64,000 bases of DNA from Vescimonas sanitatis (GCF_049060325.1 NZ_JBMGPW010000004.1:196640-260639); one strand, 5' to 3'. Positions 1-10,278 are shown, numbered from the stretch's first letter. Notes: generated from the letters alone by a model not told the origin. Program-made: numbers and translations.

Positions 1-1249
1 CCTGGGGACTGATGATGGACACCTTGACATACGGCTCCTCGGCGTGCTCGATGGTGCCGGGGTCGGGGTAGTTGTGGGGGTTGTCCACCTTCACCATGGT
101 GCCATCGGATTTGTAGACGTGGTAGATGACGCTGGGCAGCGTGGTCACCAGGTCCAGGTTGAACTCCCGCTCCAGACGCTCCTGGATGATCTCCATGTGG
201 AGCATACCCAAAAAGCCGCACCGGAAGCCGAAACCCAGGGCTACGGAGCTCTCCGGCTCGAAGGTCAGGCTGGCGTCGTTCAGCTGCAGCTTTTCCAGCG
301 CGTCCCGCAGATCCGGGTACTTGCTGCCATCCTCGGTGTAGATGCCGCAGTATACCATGGACTGCGCCGGGCGGTAGCCGGGCAGCGGCTCCGCAGCGGG
401 GTTCACCGCGTCGGTGACGGTATCGCCCACCTGGGTGTCCTTCACGTTTTTGATGCTGGCGGTGAAATAGCCCACCTCGCCGGCCTGTAAGGCGTCCGTC
501 GGCTCGTTGCCGATGGGCTTGAGGTAGCCGCACTCCAGAATGGTGTACTCCGCGCCGGTGGCCATCATGCGGATGGTCTGCCCCTTCCGCATAGTGCCCT
601 GCTTAATACGGAAATACACCACCACGCCCACGTAGGGGTCGTACTGGCTGTCGAACACCAGCGCCTGCAGGGGCGCCTTGGGGTCGCCCTTGGGCGCGGG
701 CACGTTCTGTACCACGTCCTCCAGCACGGCCTCGATGTTGGTGCCCAGCTTGGCGGAGATCTCCGGGGCCTCCAGTGCCGGCAGGCCGATGATGTCCTCC
801 ACCTCCTGCTTGGCCTTCAGGGGATCGGCGGCGGGCAGGTCGATCTTGTTGAACACCGGCAGGATCTCCAGGTCGTGGTCCATGGCCAGATAGGTGTTGG
901 CCAGGGTCTGCGCCTCCACGCCCTGGGTGGCGTCCACCACCAGCAGCGCGCCCTCGCAGGCGGCCAGAGACCGGCTGACCTCGTAGTTGAAGTCCACGTG
1001 GCCCGGCGTGTCGATCAGGTTCAGGGCGTAGGTCTCCCCGTCATTGGCGGTATAGAAAATACGCACGGCTCTGGATTTAATGGTGATGCCGCGCTCGCGT
1101 TCCAGGTCCATATTGTCCAGCAGCTGGTTCTCCATCTCGCGCTCCGGAACGGCGTGGCACTTCTCCAGCAGCCGGTCCGCCAGCGTGGATTTACCGTGGT
1201 CAATGTGGGCGATGATGGAGAAATTGCGGATATGGGATTGGTCAAACAT
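1..1249 (-). CDS. lepA: Elongation factor 4 (LepA), 3' end outside window
   Basis: Ribosomal back-translocase GTPase. The visible 416 codons cover the N-terminal two thirds of a protein usually near 600 residues; the C-terminal part lies beyond base 1. The G1 loop AHIDHGKS is at about residues 14-21, followed by DTPGH and NKID, so the GTPase domain is intact, and domain II and the start of the EF-G-like domain III follow. The start is ATG at 1249 with AAGGAGG just upstream. The gene head (RBS plus about 20 codons) is repeated upstream, see 1190-1824. lepA may be co-transcribed with the XRE gene upstream, but the inserted repeats separate them. Confidence 0.95.
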   Translation of the reverse strand, partial: MFDQSHIRNFSIIAHIDHGKSTLADRLLEKCHAVPEREMENQLLDNMDLERERGITIKSRAVRIFYTANDGETYALNLIDTPGHVDFNYEVSRSLAACEGALLVVDATQGVEAQTLANTYLAMDHDLEILPVFNKIDLPAADPLKAKQEVEDIIGLPALEAPEISAKLGTNIEAVLEDVVQNVPAPKGDPKAPLQALVFDSQYDPYVGVVVYFRIKQGTMRKGQTIRMMATGAEYTILECGYLKPIGNEPTDALQAGEVGYFTASIKNVKDTQVGDTVTDAVNPAAEPLPGYRPAQSMVYCGIYTEDGSKYPDLRDALEKLQLNDASLTFEPESSVALGFGFRCGFLGMLHMEIIQERLEREFNLDLVTTLPSVIYHVYKSDGTMVKVDNPHNYPDPGTIEHAEEPYVKVSIISPQ

Positions 1250-1824
1250 ACAGAAAACCTCCTTAGGGTAAATCCACGCTGACCGCGCGGATAGCGCGCA
1301 CAAGCGTTTTGCGGAGCAAAACCTTGCCGCAGGCGGAATTCATTTCCGCCGAGGATGTGAAATCAAAAGAAGGGACCCCGGCTTGCCGTCAGGCAAGTTG
1401 GGGAAGGGATTTACCGTGGTCGATGTGGGCGATGATGGAGAAATTGCGGATATGAGATTGGTCAAACATACAGAAAACCTCCTTAGGGTAAATCCACGCT
1501 GACCGCGCGGATAGCGCGCACAAGCGTTTTGCGGAGCAAAACCTTGCCGCAGGCGGAATTCATTTCCGCCGAGGATGTNTTGGTCAAACATACAGAAAAC
1601 CTCCTTAGGGTAAATCCACGCTGACCGCGCGGATAGCGCGCACAAGCGTTTTGCGGAGCAAAACCTTGCCGCAGGCGGAATTCATTTCCGCCGAGGATGT
1701 CAAATGAAAAGAGGGGACCCCGGCTTGCCGTCAGGCAAGTTGGGGAAGGGATTTACCGTGGTCGATGTGGGCGATGATGGAGAAATTGCGGATATGGGAT
1801 TGGTCAAACATACAGAAAACCTCC
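1190..1824 (-). repeat. Tandem repeats of the lepA gene head plus a 143-nt spacer
   Basis: A unit of 220 nt consists of the lepA RBS and first 21 codons (about 75 nt) plus a GC-rich spacer of about 143 nt containing several small inverted repeats. lepA heads start at 1249 (the real gene), 1469, 1591 and 1811. Each extra head encodes a 26-residue peptide that keeps the AHIDHGKS loop and then runs into a stop in the spacer. The copy at 1591 follows the N at 1579, and its first 121 nt (1580-1700) equal 1458-1578, so it is probably the same copy as 1469 read twice. The likely true state is three heads and two spacers. Copies differ by a few bases, so they are not pure assembly echoes. Confidence 0.85.
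1579..1579. other. Single N: scaffold join with unmerged overlap
   Basis: One ambiguous base inside the lepA-head repeat array. The 121 bases before it (1458-1578) are repeated after it (1580-1700), which is the pattern of two contigs joined without collapsing a shared end. The repeat count across this point is therefore uncertain. Confidence 0.85.
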
Positions 1825-2475
1825 TTACTTCCCTGCCCGTTCGTCCACGTTGTGGATGACCTGGGCGGCGCTCTGCCCGATGCCGGGCAGGGTGGTCAGC
1901 GCGTCGGAGTTCAGGTGGGGCAGTGCCTCCGTCTCCGTCAGTGCCCGCATATAGGCTCCGCGGCTCCGCAGCAGCGCCGCGTCCACTGCGCCGGCATCGA
2001 AGTCCACCGCCTCTGTGGCGAACAGATCCTCATTGCCGCCGCTTTGCCGGTACAGCCGCCGCAGCAGATCGTACAGCGTGGCGCCGAGGCAGTCTCCGGC
2101 GGCGGTGATGGCCTCCCGGCTGTTGGTGCGGCTCAGCAGGTCGAACAGCAGCCCTGTGGTGTTCACCGCCAGCTTCTTCTGCAGCGTGGCCATGATGCTC
2201 CCCCGCAGGGAGCCCTTCTCCGTGCTGCCGTCGTACAGCGTTTCCGAGTCGATCATCGCGCCGTCCCGGTTGGCGGTGCGGCCCAGCAGAAAGTCCGCCG
2301 ACACCCGGTAAAAGTCACACACCTTACACACGAAGGCCAGACCCGGCTCCCGTATGCCGTTTTCATAGTGACTCAGCAGCGCCTGACTGATTCCCAGCGC
2401 CGCCGCCGCCTTCCGCTGGCTGATGCCCTTCTCCTGCCGCAGCAGGCTCAGTGTTCTGGAAAAATCCGTTGCCAT
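1825..2475 (-). CDS. XRE-family transcriptional regulator
   Basis: DNA-binding repressor-like protein of 216 residues. An N-terminal helix-turn-helix of the Cro/C1 type spans about residues 5-60 (recognition region SQRKAAAALGISQALLSHYE). The remaining 150 residues match no domain I recognise and may sense a ligand or form dimers. The start is ATG 2475, preceded by GGGAGAG; a start 13 codons upstream lacks an RBS. Two copies of a 14-bp repeat overlap its own promoter, suggesting autoregulation (see 2533-2574). It lies upstream of lepA on the same strand. Target genes other than itself are unknown. Confidence 0.85.
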   Translation of the reverse strand: MATDFSRTLSLLRQEKGISQRKAAAALGISQALLSHYENGIREPGLAFVCKVCDFYRVSADFLLGRTANRDGAMIDSETLYDGSTEKGSLRGSIMATLQKKLAVNTTGLLFDLLSRTNSREAITAAGDCLGATLYDLLRRLYRQSGGNEDLFATEAVDFDAGAVDAALLRSRGAYMRALTETEALPHLNSDALTTLPGIGQSAAQVIHNVDERAGK

Positions 2476-2532
2476 GTTTCTCTCCCACCCTATCTTGTCT
2501 TGGCTCCGGGGCATATCCCACCCGGAAATAAA

Positions 2533-2574
2533 ATACAGCTTGTAAAGTATATCTTATTTTATACAGCTTGTAAA
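2533..2574 (-). promoter_or_regulatory. Promoter of the XRE gene with two operator-like repeats
   Basis: On the minus strand TTTACA (2569-2574) and TATACT (2546-2551) are separated by 17 nt. The sequence ATACAGCTTGTAAA occurs exactly twice, at 2533-2546 and 2561-2574: one copy overlaps the -35 box and the other lies just past the -10 box. This placement is what an autorepressor would use. Confidence 0.75.
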
Positions 2575-2603
2575 TGCTTTTTTGCGCTTAGCCGTAGAAA
2601 TAT

Positions 2604-2632
2604 TTGCACCTGCCCGCCCGAAGTGCTACAAT
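2604..2632 (+). promoter_or_regulatory. Sigma-A promoter for the ABM-domain gene and tatD
   Basis: TTGCAC (2604-2609), 17-nt spacer, TACAAT (2627-2632), with the RBS CGGAGG about 15 nt downstream of the -10 box. Confidence 0.75.
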
Positions 2633-2657
2633 AGCAAAAAAACACCGGAGGTGCACG

Positions 2658-2954
2658 ATGGAAGAACTCATGCTGTATGTCCGCTACCAGGCCAAGCCCG
2701 GCTGCCGGGAGAAATTTGTCCGCCAGCTGGTGGAGGAGGGCATCCTGACCCTTATTCGCCAGGAGGACGGCTGCCTGGCCTATGATTACTACTTCTCTGC
2801 CCAGGACGAGAACGAGCTGCTGCTTATCGAGCGCTGGCAGAGCGCCGAACACCAGCGCGTCCATATGCAGCAGCCCCACATGGCCCGCCTGAAGGCCATC
2901 AAGGAGCAGAACGTGGACAGCACGACCCTGGGCAAGGTCCGTCTGGAGGCGTGA
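2658..2954 (+). CDS. Antibiotic biosynthesis monooxygenase (ABM) domain protein
   Basis: Small 98-residue protein made of a single ABM / dimeric ferredoxin-like fold, as in YgiN-type quinol monooxygenases. The pattern of an N-terminal strand (LYVRYQAKPG), a DGCLAYDYY segment and a central LLIERW followed by a histidine-rich helix fits the family. The start at 2658 has the RBS GGAGG 7 nt upstream. It ends 3 nt before tatD and shares its promoter. The substrate cannot be told from sequence; family members act on quinones or haem, or are non-enzymatic. Confidence 0.85.
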   Translation: MEELMLYVRYQAKPGCREKFVRQLVEEGILTLIRQEDGCLAYDYYFSAQDENELLLIERWQSAEHQRVHMQQPHMARLKAIKEQNVDSTTLGKVRLEA

Positions 2955-2957
2955 GCC

Positions 2958-3725
2958 ATGCTGTTTGACACCCACGCCCACTACGACGATGAGGCCTTCG
3001 ACCCGGACCGCGAGCTGCTGCTGGAGAGCCTGCCGCAGCGCGGTGTCGCCCTGGTGCTGAACCCCGGCTGCGATCTGGACAGCTCCCGCAAGGCGGTGTC
3101 CTACGCCGCTGCCTACCCCCATGTCTACGCCGCCGTGGGCATCCACCCGGAGAACTGCGCCGGCTTTGTCCCGGCGGATATCGATGTGCTGCGTGAATTG
3201 GCCCGGCAGCCCAAGGTGGCGGCCATCGGTGAGATCGGTCTGGACTACTACTGGGCTGAGAACCCGCCCCGGAAGCTCCAGCAGCAGGTGCTGCGCGCCC
3301 AGCTGGCGCTGGCCCGCGCGCTGCGCCTACCGGTCATTTTCCACGATCGCGAGGCCCACGGGGACTCGCTGGCCATCGTTCGGGAGTTCCCCGATGTTAC
3401 CGGCGTGTTCCACTGCTTCTCCGGCAGCCCGGAGATGGCGCGGGAGCTGCTGGACCTGGGCTGGTACCTGGGCTTCGACGGCCCTGTGACCTACAAAAAC
3501 GCCCGCCGCGCTCCGGAGGTGGCCGCCGTCACGCCCCTGGACCGTATGCTCATCGAGACGGATAGCCCCTACATGACCCCGGTGCCCCATCGGGGCGAGC
3601 GCAACGACTCCGCCTATGTCCGCCTGGTGGCGGAGAAGCTGGCGGAGTGGAAGGGCGTTCCCGCGGAGCAGCTGGCCCGCGCCACACTGGAAAACGGCAA
3701 GCGTCTGTTCCGCATATCCGAATAA
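2958..3725 (+). CDS. tatD: TatD-family metal-dependent hydrolase
   Basis: TIM-barrel amidohydrolase-like nuclease of 255 residues, the normal length. Metal ligands are visible: THAH near the N-terminus (His6, His8), GEIGLDYY with the bridging Glu, FHDREAH, FHCFSG, and ETDSPY carrying the catalytic Asp. Family members have 3'-5' exonuclease or deoxyribonuclease activity linked to repair or RNA/DNA quality control. It is translated directly after the ABM-domain gene and ends at a strong bidirectional hairpin. Confidence 0.93.
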   Translation: MLFDTHAHYDDEAFDPDRELLLESLPQRGVALVLNPGCDLDSSRKAVSYAAAYPHVYAAVGIHPENCAGFVPADIDVLRELARQPKVAAIGEIGLDYYWAENPPRKLQQQVLRAQLALARALRLPVIFHDREAHGDSLAIVREFPDVTGVFHCFSGSPEMARELLDLGWYLGFDGPVTYKNARRAPEVAAVTPLDRMLIETDSPYMTPVPHRGERNDSAYVRLVAEKLAEWKGVPAEQLARATLENGKRLFRISE

Positions 3726-3726
3726 A

Positions 3727-3760
3727 GAGAGCGCCTGACCCAGCGGGTCAGGCGCTCTGT
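3727..3760. terminator. Bidirectional rho-independent terminator
   Basis: A perfect 14-bp stem (AGAGCGCCTGACCC with its complement, 3-nt loop) sits between the converging tatD and MFS genes. Confidence 0.85.
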
Positions 3761-3768
3761 TCTGTGCC

Positions 3769-4992
3769 TTAGTTTCCCTTTTTGTCGATGGCAGAGATGG
3801 CCAGGGAGCAGACGATACCCACCGCCGCCAGGCCGATGATCAGGAGAAACGTGCTGTTATAGGACCCGCCGGCGTCATACAGCGCACCGGAGACGGTGCT
3901 GCCGAAGCTGGCGAAGATCAGGTTCGTGTTGATCAGGGGGAAATTCACCGGATAGTGGCCGGGACCGAAATAGGCGCGGCAGAAGGCGGAGTTGGTGGGC
4001 GTGACGCCGGAATAGGCCAGACCGCCCAGTACAAAGCCCAGGATGACCACCGCTACGCTGCCTCTGGACATGGCCAGCAGCAGCACCGCAGAGGTCAGGA
4101 TGAACAGGCCGTTCACCAGCTGCATGGACAGGCTGCGGCCGTACTTGTCGTACATCCCGCCGAAGAGCACGCGGCCCACGGCGTTGCAGATGGAGATCAG
4201 GCCCACGATGGTGGCCACGGAGGCCGCCGTCTGGTCGGCGCTGGCCTGCCACACCACGCCGCTGGCCTGAGAGATCAGGGCCAGTCCGGCAGCGCTGACC
4301 GCGATGGCCCAGACGTAGTACAGCCAGAAAGTGGTTTTTTTCAGCATTTGGCCGGGAGTGACATCCGCGGCAGCGGGACGGGACACGGTCTTGCCGCCCT
4401 TGACCGCCGGGGCGGTAAAGTCCGCACCGGGTGCTACGAAAAAGAAGGAGCACACCGCCAGCACCGCAAAGCATACGATGCCCAGCACCAGAAAGCTGGT
4501 GCGCCAGCCGCCGACGCCGGCAGGTGTCCAGGCCTGGTACAGCTTGCCGATCAGAAAGCTGCCGCCGCCGAAGCCCATCAGCAGCACGCCGGAGATCAGG
4601 CCGGGCCGATCCGGGAACCAGCGGACCATGGTGCTCATCACGGCGTTGTAGCTCAGGCCGGAGCCGAGGCCGCACAGCACGCCGAAGCCCAGATACAGCG
4701 TCAGCGGCGACTGGCAGCGGCTGGCGATGAAAAAGCCGGCCAGAAACAGGACTGCGCCCAGGCGCACGGCGTTTTTGGCGCTGAGCCTTCCGGCCAGCAG
4801 GCCGCACAGCAGGGAGCCGATACAGAACAGGATCATCACCAGGGTGAACGTCAGGCTCAGCTGGGCCTTTGTCCAGCCGGTGAACTCTGCGCCGATGGGG
4901 GTGGACAGCACGCTCCAGGCGTACACGAGACCTGCGAACAGCAGGACGATGACGCCCACAATGGCGTAGACCCAGCGGTTGAGCTGCTTCAT
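3769..4992 (-). CDS. MFS transporter, oxalate/formate antiporter (OFA) family
   Basis: Inner-membrane protein of 407 residues with about 12 hydrophobic segments. The N-terminal GLVYAWSVLSTPIGAEF and the GLGSGLSYNAVMSTMVRWFPDRPGL segment (too long to be chance) are typical of OFA-type MFS carriers, which exchange small carboxylates. The start chosen is ATG 4992 with GGAGGT 9 nt upstream; an ATG five codons earlier overlaps that RBS. It is monocistronic, convergent with tatD and divergent from the PerM-like gene. The real substrate (oxalate, formate, lactate or another monocarboxylate) is not decided by the sequence. Confidence 0.88.
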   Translation of the reverse strand: MKQLNRWVYAIVGVIVLLFAGLVYAWSVLSTPIGAEFTGWTKAQLSLTFTLVMILFCIGSLLCGLLAGRLSAKNAVRLGAVLFLAGFFIASRCQSPLTLYLGFGVLCGLGSGLSYNAVMSTMVRWFPDRPGLISGVLLMGFGGGSFLIGKLYQAWTPAGVGGWRTSFLVLGIVCFAVLAVCSFFFVAPGADFTAPAVKGGKTVSRPAAADVTPGQMLKKTTFWLYYVWAIAVSAAGLALISQASGVVWQASADQTAASVATIVGLISICNAVGRVLFGGMYDKYGRSLSMQLVNGLFILTSAVLLLAMSRGSVAVVILGFVLGGLAYSGVTPTNSAFCRAYFGPGHYPVNFPLINTNLIFASFGSTVSGALYDAGGSYNSTFLLIIGLAAVGIVCSLAISAIDKKGN

Positions 4993-5204
4993 AGGGAATA
5001 CCTCCATATGTGAAAAATCTTTCAGTCACCTTACAGTTTATCGAATGGTTCGACAAAATGCAAGTGGGAGTTTCCGATAGGGAAAAGTATTTTTGATAGG
5101 CGCCGCCGGACTGTTCACAAAAATTTTCCACTTTGCGCCGCTTTTTGCATGGAAACTTTACACAGGACATGATAATATATAGTGTAACACGACCGAAGGG
5201 CGGG

Positions 5205-6374
5205 ATGGCTTTGGACCTGAATAAGAAAAATATCAAGCGGATCATGCTGCTGATCGCCTTTGCGGCACTGCTGTACTGGGGACTGAACAACCTGAAGTGG
5301 ATCAGCGGTGTGCTGGGCAGTCTGCTGGACCTGCTCTCACCGCTGCTGATCGGCATCTGCATCGCGTTTGTGCTGAACCTGATGATGGTGGCGCTGGAGC
5401 GCCTGTGGGACCGCGGCCTGATCAAATGGAACAGTCCGTGGAACGCCAAGCTGAAGCGGCCTGTCTGCCTGACGCTGACGCTGCTGCTGTTCCTGGGTAT
5501 CATTTTTGCTATCTTCTTCATCCTTATCCCCCGTCTGGAGGAGGCCGGCACTACTATGGTAGCCAATATCCCCACCTATGTGAACCAGATCCAGGTCTGG
5601 TGGACAAATCTCAGCGACTTCGCTGCCGAGCACGGCGTGACGCTGCCGGAGCTGTCCCTCAGCGCCGACCAGGTCAAGGATACCATCACCGGTTTCCTAC
5701 AGGAGAAGGGCGACAGCGTGGTAAATACCACCCTGAACATCACTACGTCCATTCTGTCCGCACTGGTGAACTTCCTGCTGGCGCTGGTGTTCTCCCTGTA
5801 TCTGCTGGCCCAGAAGGAGACGCTTCTGGCACAGTCCCGCCGCCTGCTGCGGCGGATCCTGCCCCAGAAGGCCGCCGACCGTCTTATGCGCCTGCTGAGC
5901 CTGACCAACAACGCCTTTTCCAGCTTCGTCACCGGACAGGTGACCGAGGCGTTTATCCTGGGCACGCTGTGCTGTATCGGTATGCTGATCCTGCGCCTGC
6001 CCTACGCGCTGCCGGTATCGGTCATCATCGCGTCCCTGTCGCTGATCCCCATTTTCGGCGCGTGGATCGGCGCGGCCACCGGCGCGTTCCTCATCGTGTT
6101 CCAAAGTCCCATCAAGGCGCTGACCTTCCTGATCTTCCTGCTGATATTGCAGCAGGTGGAGGGCAACCTGATCTACCCCAAGGTGGTGGGCAAGTCTGTG
6201 GGTCTGCCGGGACTGTGGGTGCTGGCGGCGGTGACCATCGGCGGCGGCGCCTTCGGCGTGCTGGGTATGCTGCTGGGCGTACCGGTGTGCTCGGTGGTCT
6301 ATGTGCTGGTGCAGGATTACATCCGTTCCGGCAAGCCTGCCAGGACAGATGGCGTACCTCCGACGCAGTCATAA
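5205..6374 (+). CDS. AI-2E family transporter (PerM/YdiK-like)
   Basis: Integral membrane protein of 389 residues. It has paired N-terminal hydrophobic segments (about residues 12-60), a third at about 85-110, a soluble middle region, and a C-terminal cluster of hydrophobic segments ending in GGGAFGVLGMLLGVPV, which is the AI-2E/PerM family layout. Members have been linked to autoinducer-2 export or to Na+/H+ exchange; which applies here is unknown. The start ATG 5205 follows GAAGGGCGGG. It stands alone and ends at the hairpin at 6391. Confidence 0.88.
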   Translation: MALDLNKKNIKRIMLLIAFAALLYWGLNNLKWISGVLGSLLDLLSPLLIGICIAFVLNLMMVALERLWDRGLIKWNSPWNAKLKRPVCLTLTLLLFLGIIFAIFFILIPRLEEAGTTMVANIPTYVNQIQVWWTNLSDFAAEHGVTLPELSLSADQVKDTITGFLQEKGDSVVNTTLNITTSILSALVNFLLALVFSLYLLAQKETLLAQSRRLLRRILPQKAADRLMRLLSLTNNAFSSFVTGQVTEAFILGTLCCIGMLILRLPYALPVSVIIASLSLIPIFGAWIGAATGAFLIVFQSPIKALTFLIFLLILQQVEGNLIYPKVVGKSVGLPGLWVLAAVTIGGGAFGVLGMLLGVPVCSVVYVLVQDYIRSGKPARTDGVPPTQS

Positions 6375-6390
6375 CACATTATATATAAAT

Positions 6391-6427
6391 AAAAAAGGGC
6401 GTCCCGCCGCGGCGGGACGCCCTTTTT
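6391..6427. terminator. Rho-independent terminator after the AI-2E family gene
   Basis: The stem AAAAAAGGGCGTCCCGC pairs with its complement around CGC and ends in a T-run. Confidence 0.9.
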
Positions 6428-6460
6428 TCCGTTGTTCACAAATAATTAAAACCCCGGCTA

Positions 6461-6520
6461 TTGACAACGGTTCCCGCCGGTGGTACACTGCGTTTAGCAC
6501 TCAAAGATAACGAGTGCTAA
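6461..6520 (+). promoter_or_regulatory. Heat-shock promoter with CIRCE operator
   Basis: TTGACA (6461-6466), 17-nt spacer, TACACT (6484-6489). Immediately downstream is a perfect CIRCE element, TTAGCACTC (6494-6502), 9-nt spacer, GAGTGCTAA (6512-6520), covering the expected transcription start. CIRCE is the HrcA binding site, so the operon should be derepressed on heat or misfolding stress. Confidence 0.97.
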
Positions 6521-6535
6521 ACGGAGAATGGACTT

Positions 6536-7579
6536 ATGGAACTGACCCAACGAAAAAAGCAAATACTGAAGATCGTGGTGGACAGCTACATCAACACCGC
6601 TGAACCGGTGGGCTCCAAGGCCATCGTGGCGCTGATGCCGGAAAAGGTCAGCTCCGCCACTGTGCGGAACGAGCTGGCCGACCTGACGGACATGGGCTAT
6701 CTGGAGCAGCCCCATACCTCGGCGGGGCGCATTCCATCGGCCAGGGGCTACCGGCTGTACGTCAACGAGCTGATGGACCGCAAGACCCTGTCGGCAGAGG
6801 AGGAGGCCAGCATCAATACGGCGCTGGCGAAGCCCCTGCAGCAGGTGGAGCAGGTCATCGACCAGGCGGGACAGATGGTGTCCAGCTTTGTGGGCTATCC
6901 CACCTACGCTGTAGCGGACCACCGCACGGCGGCCACGGTACAGCGGTTTGAGCTGATCGGCGTGGACGCCTCCGGCTTTATCGCCGTGGTGATGCTGTCG
7001 GACAGCCGGGTAAAGAGCCAGCTGATGCGGACGTCGCTGCCCGTTGAGGCGGAGGCGCTGCCGCAGCTGAGTCACCTGCTGAACACCCACTTTACCGGGG
7101 TGTCCGCGGAGCAGATGAACGCCACGTTGATGAACCTCAGCGAACAGGTGTCCGGCCAATGGTTCCTGATTTTGAACCAGGTGACGGAGTACGCCGGGTC
7201 GCTGCTGGAGGAGTCCAACCACCAGCAGGTGTACACCAGCGGTGCCAGCCAGCTGCTGAAATTCCCGGAATTCCGGGATATCGACAAGGCCCACGACCTG
7301 ATGAGCTTTATGGTGGACAACAAGCAGGAGCTGCCTGTGCCTGCCGGGGACGCGCCCATGCAGATACTCATCGGGCCGGAAAACGTCAACGACGCCCTGA
7401 AGGAGAGCAGCGTGGTGATCGCCAGCTATGATATCGGCGATAATATGCGCGGCTTAGTGGGCGTTGTGGGTCCCACGCGTATGGATTACGCCGCGGTCGC
7501 GGCGCGGCTGAGCTACTTTGCGGAGAGCCTGAGCCGCATGTTTGGTAAAAAACAGCTACCGGAGGATACAACGGAATGA
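6536..7579 (+). CDS. hrcA: Heat-inducible transcription repressor HrcA
   Basis: Repressor of class I heat-shock genes, 347 residues, normal length. The N-terminal winged helix (about 1-80) contains SSATVRNELADLTDMGYLEQ, and the GAF-like and dimerisation regions follow. It binds the CIRCE element just upstream and is kept active by GroEL. It is the first gene of hrcA-grpE-pspC-dnaK-dnaJ, and its stop overlaps the grpE start by 4 nt (ATGA), so the two are translationally coupled. Confidence 0.97.
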   Translation: MELTQRKKQILKIVVDSYINTAEPVGSKAIVALMPEKVSSATVRNELADLTDMGYLEQPHTSAGRIPSARGYRLYVNELMDRKTLSAEEEASINTALAKPLQQVEQVIDQAGQMVSSFVGYPTYAVADHRTAATVQRFELIGVDASGFIAVVMLSDSRVKSQLMRTSLPVEAEALPQLSHLLNTHFTGVSAEQMNATLMNLSEQVSGQWFLILNQVTEYAGSLLEESNHQQVYTSGASQLLKFPEFRDIDKAHDLMSFMVDNKQELPVPAGDAPMQILIGPENVNDALKESSVVIASYDIGDNMRGLVGVVGPTRMDYAAVAARLSYFAESLSRMFGKKQLPEDTTE

Positions 7580-8160
7580 GCGAAAAGGATAATAAAAAGA
7601 ACAGGAAGGCGACAGAGGCCGCCGAGAGCGCCGCGAAGGAAGCCGCGCCGGAAGCGGTGGAGAACGCAGCGGAAGCGGCCGAGGCGGCCGAGGATACCTA
7701 CACCGTCACCAAGGCACAGATGGAGCAGATGGAGGCGCTGGCGAAAACGCTGGCGGACGCCAATGACAAATACCTGCGGCTGGCGGCGGAGTACGACAAC
7801 TACCGGAAGCGGACTGCGCGCGAGAAGGAGCACCTGTACAATGACGCGAAGATCGACACCATCAAGCCGTTTCTGGCGGTGCTGGACAACCTGGAACGGG
7901 GCGTGAGCCAATTTGAGGAGGGCGACGCACACCGGCAGGGACTGGAGCTGATCTGCAAGCAGTTCGAGGAGGTCTTGACCAAGCTGAACGTTGCGGAGAT
8001 ACCCGCCCTGGGCGAGAAGTTCGATCCGGAAAAGCACAACGCGGTGATGCACACCGAGGACGAGACCGCGGCGGAGAACACCGTGGTAGAGGTATTCCAA
8101 AAGGGCTACACACTGGGCGACAAAATACTGCGCTTCGCCATGGTGAAGGTAGCCAACTGA
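7576..8160 (+). CDS. grpE: Nucleotide exchange factor GrpE
   Basis: Co-chaperone that releases ADP from DnaK; 194 residues. An alanine/glutamate-rich disordered N-terminus (1-45) is followed by the long coiled-coil helix (about 48-105, including YLRLAAEYDNYRKRTAREKE) and the C-terminal beta domain with a motif near LGEKFDPEKHNAV. Start ATG 7576 overlaps the hrcA stop. It is separated from dnaK by a small pspC-like gene, which is an uncommon arrangement. Confidence 0.96.
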   Translation: MSEKDNKKNRKATEAAESAAKEAAPEAVENAAEAAEAAEDTYTVTKAQMEQMEALAKTLADANDKYLRLAAEYDNYRKRTAREKEHLYNDAKIDTIKPFLAVLDNLERGVSQFEEGDAHRQGLELICKQFEEVLTKLNVAEIPALGEKFDPEKHNAVMHTEDETAAENTVVEVFQKGYTLGDKILRFAMVKVAN

Positions 8161-8176
8161 GTGGGAGGTAACGAAC

Positions 8177-8368
8177 ATGGAAGGCAAGAAACTGTACAAG
8201 AGCAGCACAGACAAGAAGATAGCCGGTGTATGCGGCGGCATCGCGGAGTATTTCAACATCGACTCCACGCTGGTGCGTTTGGCGTGGGTGGTGTTCTGCC
8301 TGCTGGGCGGAAGCGGTGTGCTGGCCTATATCATTGCCGCGCTCATCATGCCGGACCGGCCCTATTAA
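8177..8368 (+). CDS. PspC-domain small membrane protein
   Basis: A 63-residue protein consisting of a single PspC domain: KKIAGVCGGIAEYFNID, then a hydrophobic segment (about 33-58) ending in the usual MPDRPY-like tail. PspC proteins act in envelope stress responses with phage-shock proteins. The start ATG 8177 has GGGAGG upstream. Its place between grpE and dnaK puts a membrane-stress protein under CIRCE/HrcA control, which is unusual for hrcA operons. No pspA or pspB is in the window. Confidence 0.9.
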   Translation: MEGKKLYKSSTDKKIAGVCGGIAEYFNIDSTLVRLAWVVFCLLGGSGVLAYIIAALIMPDRPY

Positions 8369-8427
8369 GCGGCCAGATCAAATACAGTAAGCAATAAATA
8401 TTTATCTATATACAGGAGGCAATCATT

Positions 8428-10278
<1,851 letters not shown>

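Noticed and set aside
1340..1645. An open frame crossing N1579 in the lepA-head repeats
   Set aside because: It reads through an ambiguous base and an assembly join, in a frame different from lepA, and repeats its own sequence.
5157..5183. A promoter for the AI-2E family gene (TTTACA ... TATAGT)
   Set aside because: The spacer would be only 15 nt and alternatives are equally weak, so no promoter was called.
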